Shown here one piece after another: positions 18,086 to 28,000 of a stretch of DNA of 64,000 nt; position 1 is the first letter of the stretch; the number at the start of each line of letters is the position of its first letter. The position numbers were made by a program, and so were the translations under genes. Source of the stretch: Defluviitaleaceae bacterium (GTDB taxonomy: Bacteria > Bacillota > Clostridia > Lachnospirales > WQUN01); NCBI GenBank assembly GCA_009779755.1, contig WRDO01000001.1, positions 62,001-126,000 on the forward strand, written 5' to 3'. The notes under the pieces were generated by a model. It had not been told where the DNA came from. It did no database searches and was given only the letters and a program-made list of their open reading frames with translations.

Positions 18086-20203
18086 ATGCGTTACATACTA
18101 AAAAGGGACAATCGCCAAGTACAGTTCGACCAGCACAAGATCACCGCCTGTATCGAAAAGGTCTTCGAAGCCATCAACGGCGAAGCGGGGACGGACAGGC
18201 TTCTGCCCATCACATTAACGCTGGAAGTATTAAAAAAGCTCGATTCCGAATACGGGAACGAGCCTTTCTCCGTGGAAAACGTGCAAGACCTTGTGGAAAT
18301 CGTGCTGATCGAAGGCGGGTTTTCCAAGGCGGCCAAGGCGTATATCCTGTACCGTAACAAACGTACGCACATACGCGAGGCGCGGAGCGAGCTGATGGAC
18401 GCCGTGGCGGAAATCGTGAGGGAAACCAGCCGTTCGAACGCCAACGTCGGTCACTCCCCATCCGCGAAGGTATTGCAAATCTCCGAAGCCGCCAGTAAAA
18501 ATTATTACCTCAACCGGGTTCTTCCCACCGAACAGGCGCAAGCCCATCAGGAAGCGGATATACACATCCACGACCTCGCATGGTACGGTAAGACCCTTAC
18601 CTGCGTACAGATTCCCCTCGGGCGGATGCTGCGGGACGGCTTCTCCAACGGGCACGGTTACATTAAAACGCCGAAGAGCATCCGCACGGCGGCGGCTTTG
18701 GCGGCGATTATCCTGCAATCCAACCAAAACGACATGCACGGCGGGCAAAGTTTCGCCTTCTTCGACCGCGATCTCGCGCACTTCGTGGAGGTGGAGTTCG
18801 CGCGGCAGGAAAGGCAATTGCGCGCCGCCCTGCACGCGCTTAAGCTGTCCGGCCACGAGGGTGACATGGAGGCGTTGATTAAAAATCGCACCTATGACGA
18901 AACGTTCCAAGCCATGGAAGGCTTTATTTATAACTTAAATACCATGCACTCCCGCGCGGGCGCGCAGGTGCCGTTCTCCAGCATCAACTTGGGTACGGAC
19001 ACAAGCCGCGGCGGGCGTATGATCACCGAATGTTTCTTAAAGGCGTACGAACGCGGCCTCGGGCGCGGCGAAACGCCGATGTTCCCCAATATCTGCTTTA
19101 AGATCAAGGACGGGATCAACTTTGACCCCGAGGACACCAACTACGATTTATTCCAACTTGCCATGAAGGTGGCATGCAAGCGTATAATGCCGACGTTTTC
19201 ATTCCAGGATTCCAGCTTCAACTCCACCTTCGGCGGTGAGGAAGTGGGTTACATGGGCTGCCGTACGCGCGTCATCGCCAATATCAACGGCGAAGCCGTA
19301 ACCGACGGGCGCGGCAACCTCAGTTTCTCCACGATTAACCTCCCGCGTTTGGGCATCCGCGCAAAGCAGGACATGCCCGACTTTTGGCGCAGATTGGATG
19401 AAATGCTGGACTTTACGATCCAACAATTATTAACGCGTTGGGATTTGCAAAGGAACCTGAAGGTAAGGGATTTCCCCTTCCTGATGGGGCAAAAGATTTA
19501 TTATGAAAGCGAAAAGCTGGAAAACGACGACGCCATCGAACCCGCGGCGAAGCACGGTACGCTGAGCGTAGGTTTCGTGGGGCTGGCGGAATGCCTTGTC
19601 GCCCTTACCGGAAAACACCACGGGGAAAATCCGGGCTCCCAAGCGTTGGGGATTTCGATTATCAGCCACATGCGCCGCCGTTGCGACGAGGCGGGGCAAA
19701 AACACGGCATGAATATCACTTTGCTGGCGACCCCCGCCGAAGAGACGGTAGGCCGCCTCATCCGCTCCGACAGGGAGAAGTTCGGGTCGCTGAAGGGGAT
19801 CACCGATAAGGAATGGTACACCAACTCCTTCCACGTACCCGTGGAATATAAAATCACTGCACTCGAAAAGATCGCCACGGAAGGGCCTTATCACAAATAT
19901 TGCAACGCGGGCCATATCTCCTACGTGGAGCTGGCCAGCGCGCCGGATACGAATATCGAGGTCTTTGAGGATTTATTACGGGCGATGGGCGAAGCCGACA
20001 TGGGTTATACCGCCATCAACTTCCCCGTGGACATTTGCAAGGAATGCGGGCAAAGCGGTTTGCTTAACGAAGAGGAATGCACCCGTTGCGGCTCAACCAA
20101 CATCAGCCGCGTACGGCGCATAACCGGATACCTTTCTACGCTGGACAGGTTTAACGATTCCAAAAAAGCGGAGGAAAAAAGCAGAGAGAAGCATGAAGTT
20201 TAG
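18086..20203 (+). CDS. nrdD: anaerobic ribonucleoside-triphosphate reductase
   Basis: 705 aa; N-terminal ATP-cone, C-terminal CKECGQSGLLNEEECTRCGSTNISRVRRITGYL with Zn site and glycyl-radical-type region. Confidence 0.96.
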   Translation: MRYILKRDNRQVQFDQHKITACIEKVFEAINGEAGTDRLLPITLTLEVLKKLDSEYGNEPFSVENVQDLVEIVLIEGGFSKAAKAYILYRNKRTHIREARSELMDAVAEIVRETSRSNANVGHSPSAKVLQISEAASKNYYLNRVLPTEQAQAHQEADIHIHDLAWYGKTLTCVQIPLGRMLRDGFSNGHGYIKTPKSIRTAAALAAIILQSNQNDMHGGQSFAFFDRDLAHFVEVEFARQERQLRAALHALKLSGHEGDMEALIKNRTYDETFQAMEGFIYNLNTMHSRAGAQVPFSSINLGTDTSRGGRMITECFLKAYERGLGRGETPMFPNICFKIKDGINFDPEDTNYDLFQLAMKVACKRIMPTFSFQDSSFNSTFGGEEVGYMGCRTRVIANINGEAVTDGRGNLSFSTINLPRLGIRAKQDMPDFWRRLDEMLDFTIQQLLTRWDLQRNLKVRDFPFLMGQKIYYESEKLENDDAIEPAAKHGTLSVGFVGLAECLVALTGKHHGENPGSQALGISIISHMRRRCDEAGQKHGMNITLLATPAEETVGRLIRSDREKFGSLKGITDKEWYTNSFHVPVEYKITALEKIATEGPYHKYCNAGHISYVELASAPDTNIEVFEDLLRAMGEADMGYTAINFPVDICKECGQSGLLNEEECTRCGSTNISRVRRITGYLSTLDRFNDSKKAEEKSREKHEV

Positions 20204-20710
20204 ATGAGGTTATCGGGCTTTACGTACGAAAGCATCGTAGACGGGCCGGGGTTGCGCGTGGTTATTTTCGCGCAGGGCTGTTTGAGCGCGTGCGCGTATT
20301 GCCACAACCCTGAAAGCTGGCCGTTGGACGGCGGGCAGGAATATACCGTGCGTGAAATCATCCGAATGATCAAGAAACCGGGCCCCGGGCGCAAGCGCAT
20401 TCGGGGCGTTACTTTTTCCGGCGGGGAACCGTTCCTGCAAGCGGGCGAATTCGCGCAGATCGCCATCGAAGCCAAACGCATCGGATGGGACGTTTGCAAT
20501 TTTACCGGTTACACCTACGAAGAACTCGCCGAACGCGACGATGCGGACATACAAGCCCTGCTCAGCCATACGGACTACTTGATCGACGGGCCGTATATAC
20601 ATGAAAAAAGGGAAATCGGGCTCAAATTCCGCGGTTCAACCAACCAGCGCGTCATCGACATGAACGAAACCCGCAAACGGGGCAAAGTCGCGTTGTACTA
20701 CGGAACATAA
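20204..20710 (+). CDS. nrdG: anaerobic RNR activating protein (radical SAM)
   Basis: DGPGLRVVIFAQGCLSACAYCHNPESW radical-SAM-like cluster; adjacent to nrdD. Confidence 0.95.
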   Translation: MRLSGFTYESIVDGPGLRVVIFAQGCLSACAYCHNPESWPLDGGQEYTVREIIRMIKKPGPGRKRIRGVTFSGGEPFLQAGEFAQIAIEAKRIGWDVCNFTGYTYEELAERDDADIQALLSHTDYLIDGPYIHEKREIGLKFRGSTNQRVIDMNETRKRGKVALYYGT

Positions 20711-20727
20711 CAGAAAGGAAGTGGAAT

Positions 20728-22410
20728 ATGAAATTTTCCCAAATGCCCTACACCCGCCCTGCATTCGAGGATGTGCAGGCACAAATGCAGGAACTGTTGC
20801 AACGCTTTAAGGCCGCCGCAAGCGCCGAGGAAGCCTTCGCCGCGTACAAGGCGTACGACGATGCGAACAAGGAATTCTTTTCGATGTACGTCATCGGCTA
20901 CGTACGCAACACGCTGGACACGACGGATACCTTCTACGACGCGGAAAAGGCCTACTACGACGAAATGGTGCCCAAGTTGCAACCCTTGACACAAGCCTAC
21001 ACACAAGCGTTACTGGATTCGCCCTACCGGGCGGACATGGAGAAAGCGTGGGGGACGCTCCTGTTCGACAACGCGGAAATCGCGTTAAAAACCTTCTGTC
21101 CCGAAATCGTACCCGATTTGCAAGAGGAAAATAAGCTGAAGAGCGAATACCAAAAACTGATCGCCTCCGCGCAGATCGAATTCGACGGTAAGACCCTGAC
21201 CTTGGCGGAAATACGCCCCTACTACGAAAACCCCGACCAAGGTATCCGTAAGGCCGCTATGATGGCCGCATCCGACTGGTACATGGCGCGCGCGGAAAAA
21301 TTCGATGACCTTTTCGGCGAATTGGTAAAGGTACGTACCCGCATCGCCAACAAACTGGGGCATGAAAAATTTACCCAAGTGGGTTACTACCGTATGCAGC
21401 GCAATTGCTACGACGCCGCGCAGGTGGCCAAATTCCGCGAGGGGGTCATCAAGTATATCGTACCGGTGGCGAAGCGCTTGAAGGACGCGCAAGCCAAACG
21501 TATCGGCGTGGACGGGTTGAAGATTTACGACGACATGATCGAATACCTCGAAGGCAACGCAAAACCCGTGGGTACACCCGAGGATATCTTTACGCACGGG
21601 AAAAAGATGTACCACGAATTGTCGGACGAAACGGCGGCCTTCATCGACTTCATGATGGAGAACGAACTCTTCGACGTACTGACGCGCCCGGGTAAAGCGG
21701 CGGGCGGTTATTGCCATTACATTCCCAAGTACAAATCGCCTTTCATCTTCGCCAACTTTAACGGTACGTCGGGGGATATCGACGTGCTGACCCACGAGGC
21801 GGGTCACGCTTTCGCGGGTTATTTAGCGCAGGATATCTACCCCTCCGCTCTGCGCCGTTATTCCAGCGAAACCGCCGAAATCCATTCCATGGCGATGGAA
21901 TTCTTCACGTGGCCGTGGATGGAGGGCTTCTTCGGTGACGCGACGAAAAAATATTACGAATCCCATTTGGGGAATGCCTTGACGTTTATCCCTTACGGGA
22001 CCATGGTGGATGAATTCCAACACCATATATACGAAAAGCCCGACATGGCTCCCGCCGAACGCAACGCGCTGTGGCTGGAGCTGGAGGCGAAATACCGCCC
22101 GTGGCTGGATATGGCCGACGTCCCGTTCTACAACGAGGGCCGCCGTTGGCAGTCGCAGGGGCATATTTATTCGACGCCCTTCTATTATATAGACTACTGC
22201 TTGGCGCAGATCATGGCCCTTTCCTTCTGGGCGGAAAGCCAAAGCGATAAAGACGCGTCATGGGCCAAGTACCGCCGTTTGGTGGGCTTTGCGGGGACAA
22301 AGACCTTCGTGGAGCTGATTACCGACGCGGGATTACCCACACCCTTCGTACCGGATAACCTGAAGGCCGTCGCCGACGCGGCGATGGAATGGCTCGATAA
22401 GCAAAAATAA
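20728..22410 (+). CDS. M3 family oligoendopeptidase
   Basis: 560 aa; DVLTHEAGHAFAGYL (HExxH-type) and MAMEFFTWPWM typical of PepF-like M3 peptidases. Confidence 0.93.
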   Translation: MKFSQMPYTRPAFEDVQAQMQELLQRFKAAASAEEAFAAYKAYDDANKEFFSMYVIGYVRNTLDTTDTFYDAEKAYYDEMVPKLQPLTQAYTQALLDSPYRADMEKAWGTLLFDNAEIALKTFCPEIVPDLQEENKLKSEYQKLIASAQIEFDGKTLTLAEIRPYYENPDQGIRKAAMMAASDWYMARAEKFDDLFGELVKVRTRIANKLGHEKFTQVGYYRMQRNCYDAAQVAKFREGVIKYIVPVAKRLKDAQAKRIGVDGLKIYDDMIEYLEGNAKPVGTPEDIFTHGKKMYHELSDETAAFIDFMMENELFDVLTRPGKAAGGYCHYIPKYKSPFIFANFNGTSGDIDVLTHEAGHAFAGYLAQDIYPSALRRYSSETAEIHSMAMEFFTWPWMEGFFGDATKKYYESHLGNALTFIPYGTMVDEFQHHIYEKPDMAPAERNALWLELEAKYRPWLDMADVPFYNEGRRWQSQGHIYSTPFYYIDYCLAQIMALSFWAESQSDKDASWAKYRRLVGFAGTKTFVELITDAGLPTPFVPDNLKAVADAAMEWLDKQK

Positions 22411-22479
22411 TCATAATATGACATGCAGTTGTCTATTTTAATCGCATATGATTACCGCAAACGAATCAAAGGAGCGGTA

Positions 22480-23022
22480 TGTATGCGGTTAAAGGAAATG
22501 CTGAAGGCTGCGAAAAAGAAATCGAACGCTTTCCCCGAGGACGCGGTAAACGCATTGGAACATGCAATGGAAGCGCAAAACGACAATGAAAGGGAAATAA
22601 ATTTCGTACAACGTATGGAGGCGTTGCTCACCGAGGAGCAGCGCCTTTTATTGTGGGAGGTCGGCGGGAGTTGCACCGGCGGCGAAACGGGGCGCCAAGT
22701 AAAATTTATGGCGGAACAACTCGTGGGTAAGCCGCTGGCGGAAAAGATCAAGCAGCTCAACCAAAATGAACATATCTACAAAACCGAACTCAATCCGGAC
22801 GGCACGGTGACCGCGTATTGCGGTTGCCACTGTTTGCAATACCGCACCGCCAAGGTTAAGAAAATCAAACCCCCTTCTCATTACGGTTGTGCGGCGGGCG
22901 CGGCGTTCCAAAACCTTAAGATCGCATTGGGCGGGAAGGCAAAGATTAAATCCATCGATTACCCCCAACCTGACGACGGGAAGAATTATATGTCTTTTGT
23001 GTTTGAGGTTATGGAGGGTTGA
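22480..23022 (+). CDS. conserved hypothetical protein (Cys-containing)
   Basis: MRLKEMLKAAKKK... with SD AAAGGAGCGG; CGCHCLQYRTAKVKKIKPPSHYGCAAGAA motif; upstream part of 22423 ORF probably not translated. Confidence 0.65.
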   Translation, partial: CMRLKEMLKAAKKKSNAFPEDAVNALEHAMEAQNDNEREINFVQRMEALLTEEQRLLLWEVGGSCTGGETGRQVKFMAEQLVGKPLAEKIKQLNQNEHIYKTELNPDGTVTAYCGCHCLQYRTAKVKKIKPPSHYGCAAGAAFQNLKIALGGKAKIKSIDYPQPDDGKNYMSFVFEVMEG

Positions 23023-23039
23023 TGGATTTGTTGTTGAAG

Positions 23040-23243
23040 TGAACGGGTTTGCGCCGTGGCTTCGGACGACGGCGCGGCCTGATGCGAAAGCGCACTTAAC
23101 GAAATCGGGCGGTAAGCGGCTCCGTGCGCGAAGTGGTTGCTTCGGTTGCAAGCACCCGACGCCAACCACATAACGCGCCCGTTCGCCGCTTACCGCCCGA
23201 TTTCGTAGGCGCGCTTTCGCATCAGGCTGCGCCGTCTTGCGGG
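23040..23243 (+). repeat. large palindromic repeat element, copy 1
   Basis: Outer arms 23068-23093/23211-23236 (25/26 complementary), inner arms 23100-23119/23186-23205 (20/20 complementary), central core 23120-23185; flank GTGAACGGGTTT...and CTTGCGG shared with copy 3. Confidence 0.85.
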
Positions 23244-23288
23244 AATATCGGGAAAAGATTGTTTGTTATTTCGTAGTCCCCAATGAGT

Positions 23289-25043
23289 TTATAATTTTAT
23301 GATGGGATTTTCTGTTCCGCAATCAGGACAAAAACGCTGTCCTTCTTGTATTGTATATCCACAAGTACAAGATTGCGGCTTAATTTCTTCTAACGGCATG
23401 GTTTCATCTTCTGGTGTGGCTTCCACCGGAGTGGCTTCGTTTAGAGCGGGTTCTTTTGTTTTAAATGGATTGCCACAACCCGAGCAGAATATTTCACCGG
23501 ATTTAAATATACGACCGCAAGAACAAAAATGTTCTGACGGCATTGCTATGTCTTGGGAAAAATATTGTAATTTTGTCCTTTTACTTAATTTTATAACCCA
23601 TAATATAATTGACAAAAGTAAAAAAGAAATAGAAAGTAAAGAAATAATTAAACCCGTTAAATCTAAATTTCCACGGCCATCTAATGACCAAGCCCAGCTT
23701 ATAACACCCAATAAAACAACATAGTTAACGAAATATATGATGATATCGGATAATTTCCAATTAGCTAACGAACCTCGTATATTTTGACGACGTTTACGTC
23801 GGAATAAGAACATTGTCACTAATATAATGTAAGTAGGTAATGTAAATATCAAATATTCTAATATTATTTGACTTTGTATGTTTATGCTTCTTACATGGCC
23901 ACCAAAAATGCGTAAATAACCTAATGTATCCTCAAAAATCATTACATTCCAAATAATCGTAATAATAGTAATGATGAAAAAAACAAGATGGTTCCCTTTA
24001 AACGCTGTTTTTATTTTTTGCTCTTCTTTCACTTTACTGTCTTTAAAAATTAAACCGACCGAAGAATCGGGCGGAGTTAATAACTTATCTTCCCTTACGG
24101 GTGGCGGATTGCCACAATGCGGACAAAATTTCACATCTTCATTAAATTCGTATCCGCATATACATTTCAATACCGTTATATTTAAGTGATTTTTAGAGTG
24201 ATTGTGTTTACGCTGTTTTAAATATATCCAAAAAAATATTAATAAATATAATATTGATAAAATTACAAAAAGTCCAACTTCTACCAATGTCATTGTTACA
24301 TTGAAAATCATTACGATAACAAAAATAATATAACCGAAGCCTACGATTAAAAGAATCTTTTCTTTATGAAGTCGTAATATATTAATAATAGCACTTTCAC
24401 GGTTTATCAAGTTAATATTTTTTTCTTTTAAATGTAGTTCCTTTGGTCCTTTATAATATTGAAAAAACGCACCCCCCACACCAATAGCGACACCTAATAA
24501 AACAGCTACCCCTTGCTCAATACCTTCAAGAGGTACTGTACCTTGAAAAACCAAAATCCCACCGGCGATAGCAGTGGTAATAATTATTGCCATTTTATTT
24601 ATTACTAAAGCAACAATACCGCCGATTATTCCTAAAAATATTCCCAAAATCAGAATGGCTTCATTAGACATCACAATCGATGCAAACAATGATACCAATG
24701 AAATAATCCCGAAAACACCAATAAATAACGCCATCGTATACAATTTATATGATACGATGGCAAGTATAGTGCCGCTCACAAAACCAAATAAAATACCAAA
24801 TTGCCATTCACCCAATATAACCGTACCTAATATCATGCCAATTATTATACCCGCAAAAAACGCACTAACCGCTAATTGCAACTTAAAAATCCTAAACCCG
24901 AAAAATGCTTGCACAAAACCAATGACAATCATTATTACGCATACTACCGTGGCTGCACTTTCAAGCGGACTGTCAATGCCAAAAAATCCAAACCATTGAT
25001 TTAATTCCTGTACCATCTTTAATAATTCTTGCATATTTTTCAT
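23289..25043 (-). CDS. polytopic membrane protein with three zinc-ribbon motifs (C-terminal half)
   Basis: CICGYEFNEDVKFCPHCG, CSCGRIFKSGEIFCSGCG, CTCGYTIQEGQRFCPDCG; N-terminal Gly-rich multi-TM domain; markedly AT-rich relative to neighbours. Confidence 0.8.
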   Translation of the reverse strand: MKNMQELLKMVQELNQWFGFFGIDSPLESAATVVCVIMIVIGFVQAFFGFRIFKLQLAVSAFFAGIIIGMILGTVILGEWQFGILFGFVSGTILAIVSYKLYTMALFIGVFGIISLVSLFASIVMSNEAILILGIFLGIIGGIVALVINKMAIIITTAIAGGILVFQGTVPLEGIEQGVAVLLGVAIGVGGAFFQYYKGPKELHLKEKNINLINRESAIINILRLHKEKILLIVGFGYIIFVIVMIFNVTMTLVEVGLFVILSILYLLIFFWIYLKQRKHNHSKNHLNITVLKCICGYEFNEDVKFCPHCGNPPPVREDKLLTPPDSSVGLIFKDSKVKEEQKIKTAFKGNHLVFFIITIITIIWNVMIFEDTLGYLRIFGGHVRSINIQSQIILEYLIFTLPTYIILVTMFLFRRKRRQNIRGSLANWKLSDIIIYFVNYVVLLGVISWAWSLDGRGNLDLTGLIISLLSISFLLLSIILWVIKLSKRTKLQYFSQDIAMPSEHFCSCGRIFKSGEIFCSGCGNPFKTKEPALNEATPVEATPEDETMPLEEIKPQSCTCGYTIQEGQRFCPDCGTENPIIKL

Positions 25044-25163
25044 CCTCTCAAAATTATATGTACGTAAGTAATTCATTTCATATCAATATATTATTTTCTA
25101 AAATTTTACAATTATTTTATTTGTTTTGCAATATTCATAACATACTCCCCCCCCCCGTTAACG

Positions 25164-25302
25164 CCGCAAGACGGCGCGGAGGGATGTGTAAGCGTGCCTG
25201 CAAAATCGGATGATGATCGGCTCCGCTCATCATCCGATTTTGCTAAGCGCGCGTCACATCCCTCCGCGCCGTCGCTCGGAGCCATAACAAAAACCCGTTC
25301 AC
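25164..25302 (-). repeat. large palindromic repeat element, copy 3 (core-deleted, inverted relative to copy 1)
   Basis: Outer arms 25170-25188/25255-25273 (19/19), inner arms 25200-25216/25227-25243 (17/17), 10-nt loop; ends ccgcaag... and ...aaacccgttcac are the reverse complement of copy 1 ends. Confidence 0.85.
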
Positions 25303-25303
25303 A

Positions 25304-26251
25304 TCAATACGCCGCAAACACTTCCTTCGTAACAAGCATAAAATCCTCAAAATGCACCGACATCGGCACACCGCCGCAATACATGAGGGCGACATCGCAG
25401 TTGATCGGCAGGTTATTGACGGGTAAGGCCAACATCCGATCCATGATGTGCGGATAGTGTTCGGTTATGTAGCGCAGGATGGTATGGGAAACGAACGCGC
25501 CCGCGTTACCCGCCGCGCACAAGGGCAGGAGCGGGAATACATGGCTGGATTCGATGACGATTTTGGGTTTAATTTTCCGTTTTTGATATTCCTGGAATAC
25601 TTGGTCGTGGATGCGGGAAATACCGGGTTTTAGGATGATGGGTATTTGTTTGATTTGCTCCAGTGCGACCCCGCGGGACACGGCATGGGGGATGCGCCGC
25701 GGCGGAAAGCCGGCGTTGAGCAGAAGCGGTTTCGCCGCAAGAAAGTAGAGCTTACGGTCTTGTAGCAGGGTGGTGGTCGTGACGGTGCGGCTCAATTGTA
25801 CGCCCGTATTTTCGAGTGCGATGACGAAATCGATCTTCCCTTCGGCCAAGTCCTTCACGAGGAACTGCGTGTGGTCCTCGCGCAGCGAAAGCTCGACCGC
25901 GGGGTGCATCTTATTAAACCGCGTGAAGATAAGCGGAAAAAAGATCGGCGCGCGTGTGGGCGTAATGCCCAAACGGATACGCCCCACCTGCCGCGTACGG
26001 ATGCGGCTGAAATCGGCGAGCAACTGTTCTTCGCGGTAGACGGATTGGCTTATGTATTCGCGCAACAGTTCCCCGGCGTGGGTAAGGTGTAATGTAGGCT
26101 TACGGTTAAAAAGCGCGATGTCGAAGTGCTGCTCCATGCGTTTGATGTATTCGCTTAAGGCTTGCTGCGAAATGTGCAGGTTCTTCGATGCCTTGGTGAA
26201 GCTCATCGCACGTGCCACTTCCTCGAAGTATCGGAAATAATCCATGTACAT
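25304..26251 (-). CDS. LysR family transcriptional regulator
   Basis: MDYFRYFEEVARAMSFTKASKNLHISQQALSEYIKRMEQHFDIALFNR HTH signature; ORF track start at 26350 is likely too long. Confidence 0.92.
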   Translation of the reverse strand: MYMDYFRYFEEVARAMSFTKASKNLHISQQALSEYIKRMEQHFDIALFNRKPTLHLTHAGELLREYISQSVYREEQLLADFSRIRTRQVGRIRLGITPTRAPIFFPLIFTRFNKMHPAVELSLREDHTQFLVKDLAEGKIDFVIALENTGVQLSRTVTTTTLLQDRKLYFLAAKPLLLNAGFPPRRIPHAVSRGVALEQIKQIPIILKPGISRIHDQVFQEYQKRKIKPKIVIESSHVFPLLPLCAAGNAGAFVSHTILRYITEHYPHIMDRMLALPVNNLPINCDVALMYCGGVPMSVHFEDFMLVTKEVFAAY

Positions 26252-26433
26252 CCCGCCACAACCTTTATGTAACATTATTTTACAAATAATTATATCATTT
26301 GATTGTCGATTTTGGTCCACAACATTTACCTTGTGGATTCCACAAAACATCGTTTATTGCCTATATTTACAAACTATATTACAGTTCGGTTACGGGAACC
26401 GTAATGCATTATAATGAAGAAAGGGGAAATTAC

Positions 26434-27027
26434 ATGTCAACGGTTATCATACCCCGCTGGGAATGGCGTACCTTCGGCCAAGACTTCGGCGCAGCGGAGG
26501 AAAAGATCAGGCAATATACCAACGAAGGCACGAAATCCAGCCAAGAGAAGTACATCCTTTCCAAGGTAAGCGACGAAAACGTGAAGATCCGCTACGACCT
26601 GGTGGACGTAAAGTCACTGAAGGAAATCAACGCCGACAAGCTGGAGCAATGGTACCCGGCGATGAAGGAAGGCTTCCCCATCGGTGTCGACGCGCTGGAA
26701 CGGTTGTTCCGCGTATTCTTCAAAACGCAAGCCCCTTTCTTTAAGCGGGATGCGTATACTTTCGAGCAATTCCTCGAGGAAATGATCATCCCCTGCGATA
26801 CCCTCCGCGTAGTGGACGTGGAGAAGGAACGCCACGCCTATAAGATCAACGGCACAACCGTGGAGATCGCCGAAACCAAATTTAACGGCGTACCCATGCG
26901 GACGATATGCGTGGAGCATACCGACCCCGCGTTGGTTATCTCCACCGTACGCGAGTTGGGCGCGGACGGATTCGAAAACATCAACTACATCAATGCCATG
27001 AAGACCGCCGTCGGGTTGGGGGTATAG
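26434..27027 (+). CDS. CYTH-like domain protein (predicted, polyphosphate-related context)
   Basis: MSTVIIPRWEWRTFG...; ends in TAG 2 nt before the Ppx/GppA gene; charged beta-strand pattern compatible with CYTH. Confidence 0.6.
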   Translation: MSTVIIPRWEWRTFGQDFGAAEEKIRQYTNEGTKSSQEKYILSKVSDENVKIRYDLVDVKSLKEINADKLEQWYPAMKEGFPIGVDALERLFRVFFKTQAPFFKRDAYTFEQFLEEMIIPCDTLRVVDVEKERHAYKINGTTVEIAETKFNGVPMRTICVEHTDPALVISTVRELGADGFENINYINAMKTAVGLGV

Positions 27028-27029
27028 TT

Positions 27030-27971
27030 ATGGACGAAGCGAGGACCGTTGCGGTCATAGACGTAGGTTCCAACTCGATCAAATATATCCTCGGCGGATT
27101 AAATACCGACGGTACGTTAAAAACGATCGCCGACGAAAACGACATCGCCCGTTTGGGTGAAGGCCTGCGCGAAACGGGTGTCATTTCCCCCGAAGCGATG
27201 GAGCGTAACATTGCCGCCATATCTGTTTTCGCAAACAAAGCGCGCGACGCAGGCGCGGACGAAATCCGCTGCGTGGGTACGATGGCTTTGCGCAACGCGG
27301 GGAATACCGCGGATTTTATTCGGCGGGTAAAGGATACCGCCGACATAACGTTGTCCGTCATCCCCGGCGAAGAGGAAGCGCGACTGTCGTACATGGCGGT
27401 GCTGTCCGGTTTGGGTGCGGTCGGTGACGGCGGCGTGGCCGTGTTCGACACGGGCGGAGGCAGTACGGAATTCGTGTTCGGCGAAGGGGATGAAATCAAG
27501 AAACGCTTTTCCATCGACCTCGGTGCGATTCGCATCACGGAAAAGCATTTCACGTCAGATCCCGTAACGCCCGAAAGCGTGGAAAACGCGTTGGCGGAAA
27601 TCATGGATGATTTAGCCGACGGCGGTTTGGAAGGTTCGCCGTCCAAGCTCGTCGGCATCGGCGGTACGGTGACGAGCATGGGCGCGGTCAAGCATAAGAT
27701 GGAAAAATACGACCCCGACATCATCCAAGGGTCAAAATTGACCCGCGCCGATGTGGAAGCGCAAATCGCCGACTACAGCGCGAAGACGCTTGAGGAACGT
27801 AAGGCCGTCACGGGTTTGCAACCCCGACGGGCGGATGTTATCTTAGCCGGAGCCTGTATATTAAAAGCGATATTAACCCGTTTAAACGCGGACGAATTAA
27901 CCGTAAGCGACCGCGGTTTGCGCCACGGCATGGCTTACGAATTGCTATCGAAGCCCCGCGCGCGCGTATAA
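27030..27971 (+). CDS. Ppx/GppA family exopolyphosphatase
   Basis: VAVIDVGSNSIKYILGG and VFDTGGGSTEFVFG; ORF-track start at 26907 is upstream of the likely ATG 27030. Confidence 0.93.
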   Translation: MDEARTVAVIDVGSNSIKYILGGLNTDGTLKTIADENDIARLGEGLRETGVISPEAMERNIAAISVFANKARDAGADEIRCVGTMALRNAGNTADFIRRVKDTADITLSVIPGEEEARLSYMAVLSGLGAVGDGGVAVFDTGGGSTEFVFGEGDEIKKRFSIDLGAIRITEKHFTSDPVTPESVENALAEIMDDLADGGLEGSPSKLVGIGGTVTSMGAVKHKMEKYDPDIIQGSKLTRADVEAQIADYSAKTLEERKAVTGLQPRRADVILAGACILKAILTRLNADELTVSDRGLRHGMAYELLSKPRARV

Positions 27972-28000
27972 GGTTTCAATCCATAAGGAGGAAGGTTACA

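Noticed and set aside
21085-21807. 240-aa minus-strand ORF
   Set aside because: Antisense to the M3 peptidase gene; no domain.
26907-27029. N-terminal extension of the Ppx ORF
   Set aside because: Overlaps the preceding CYTH-like gene; ATG 27030 starts the conserved region.
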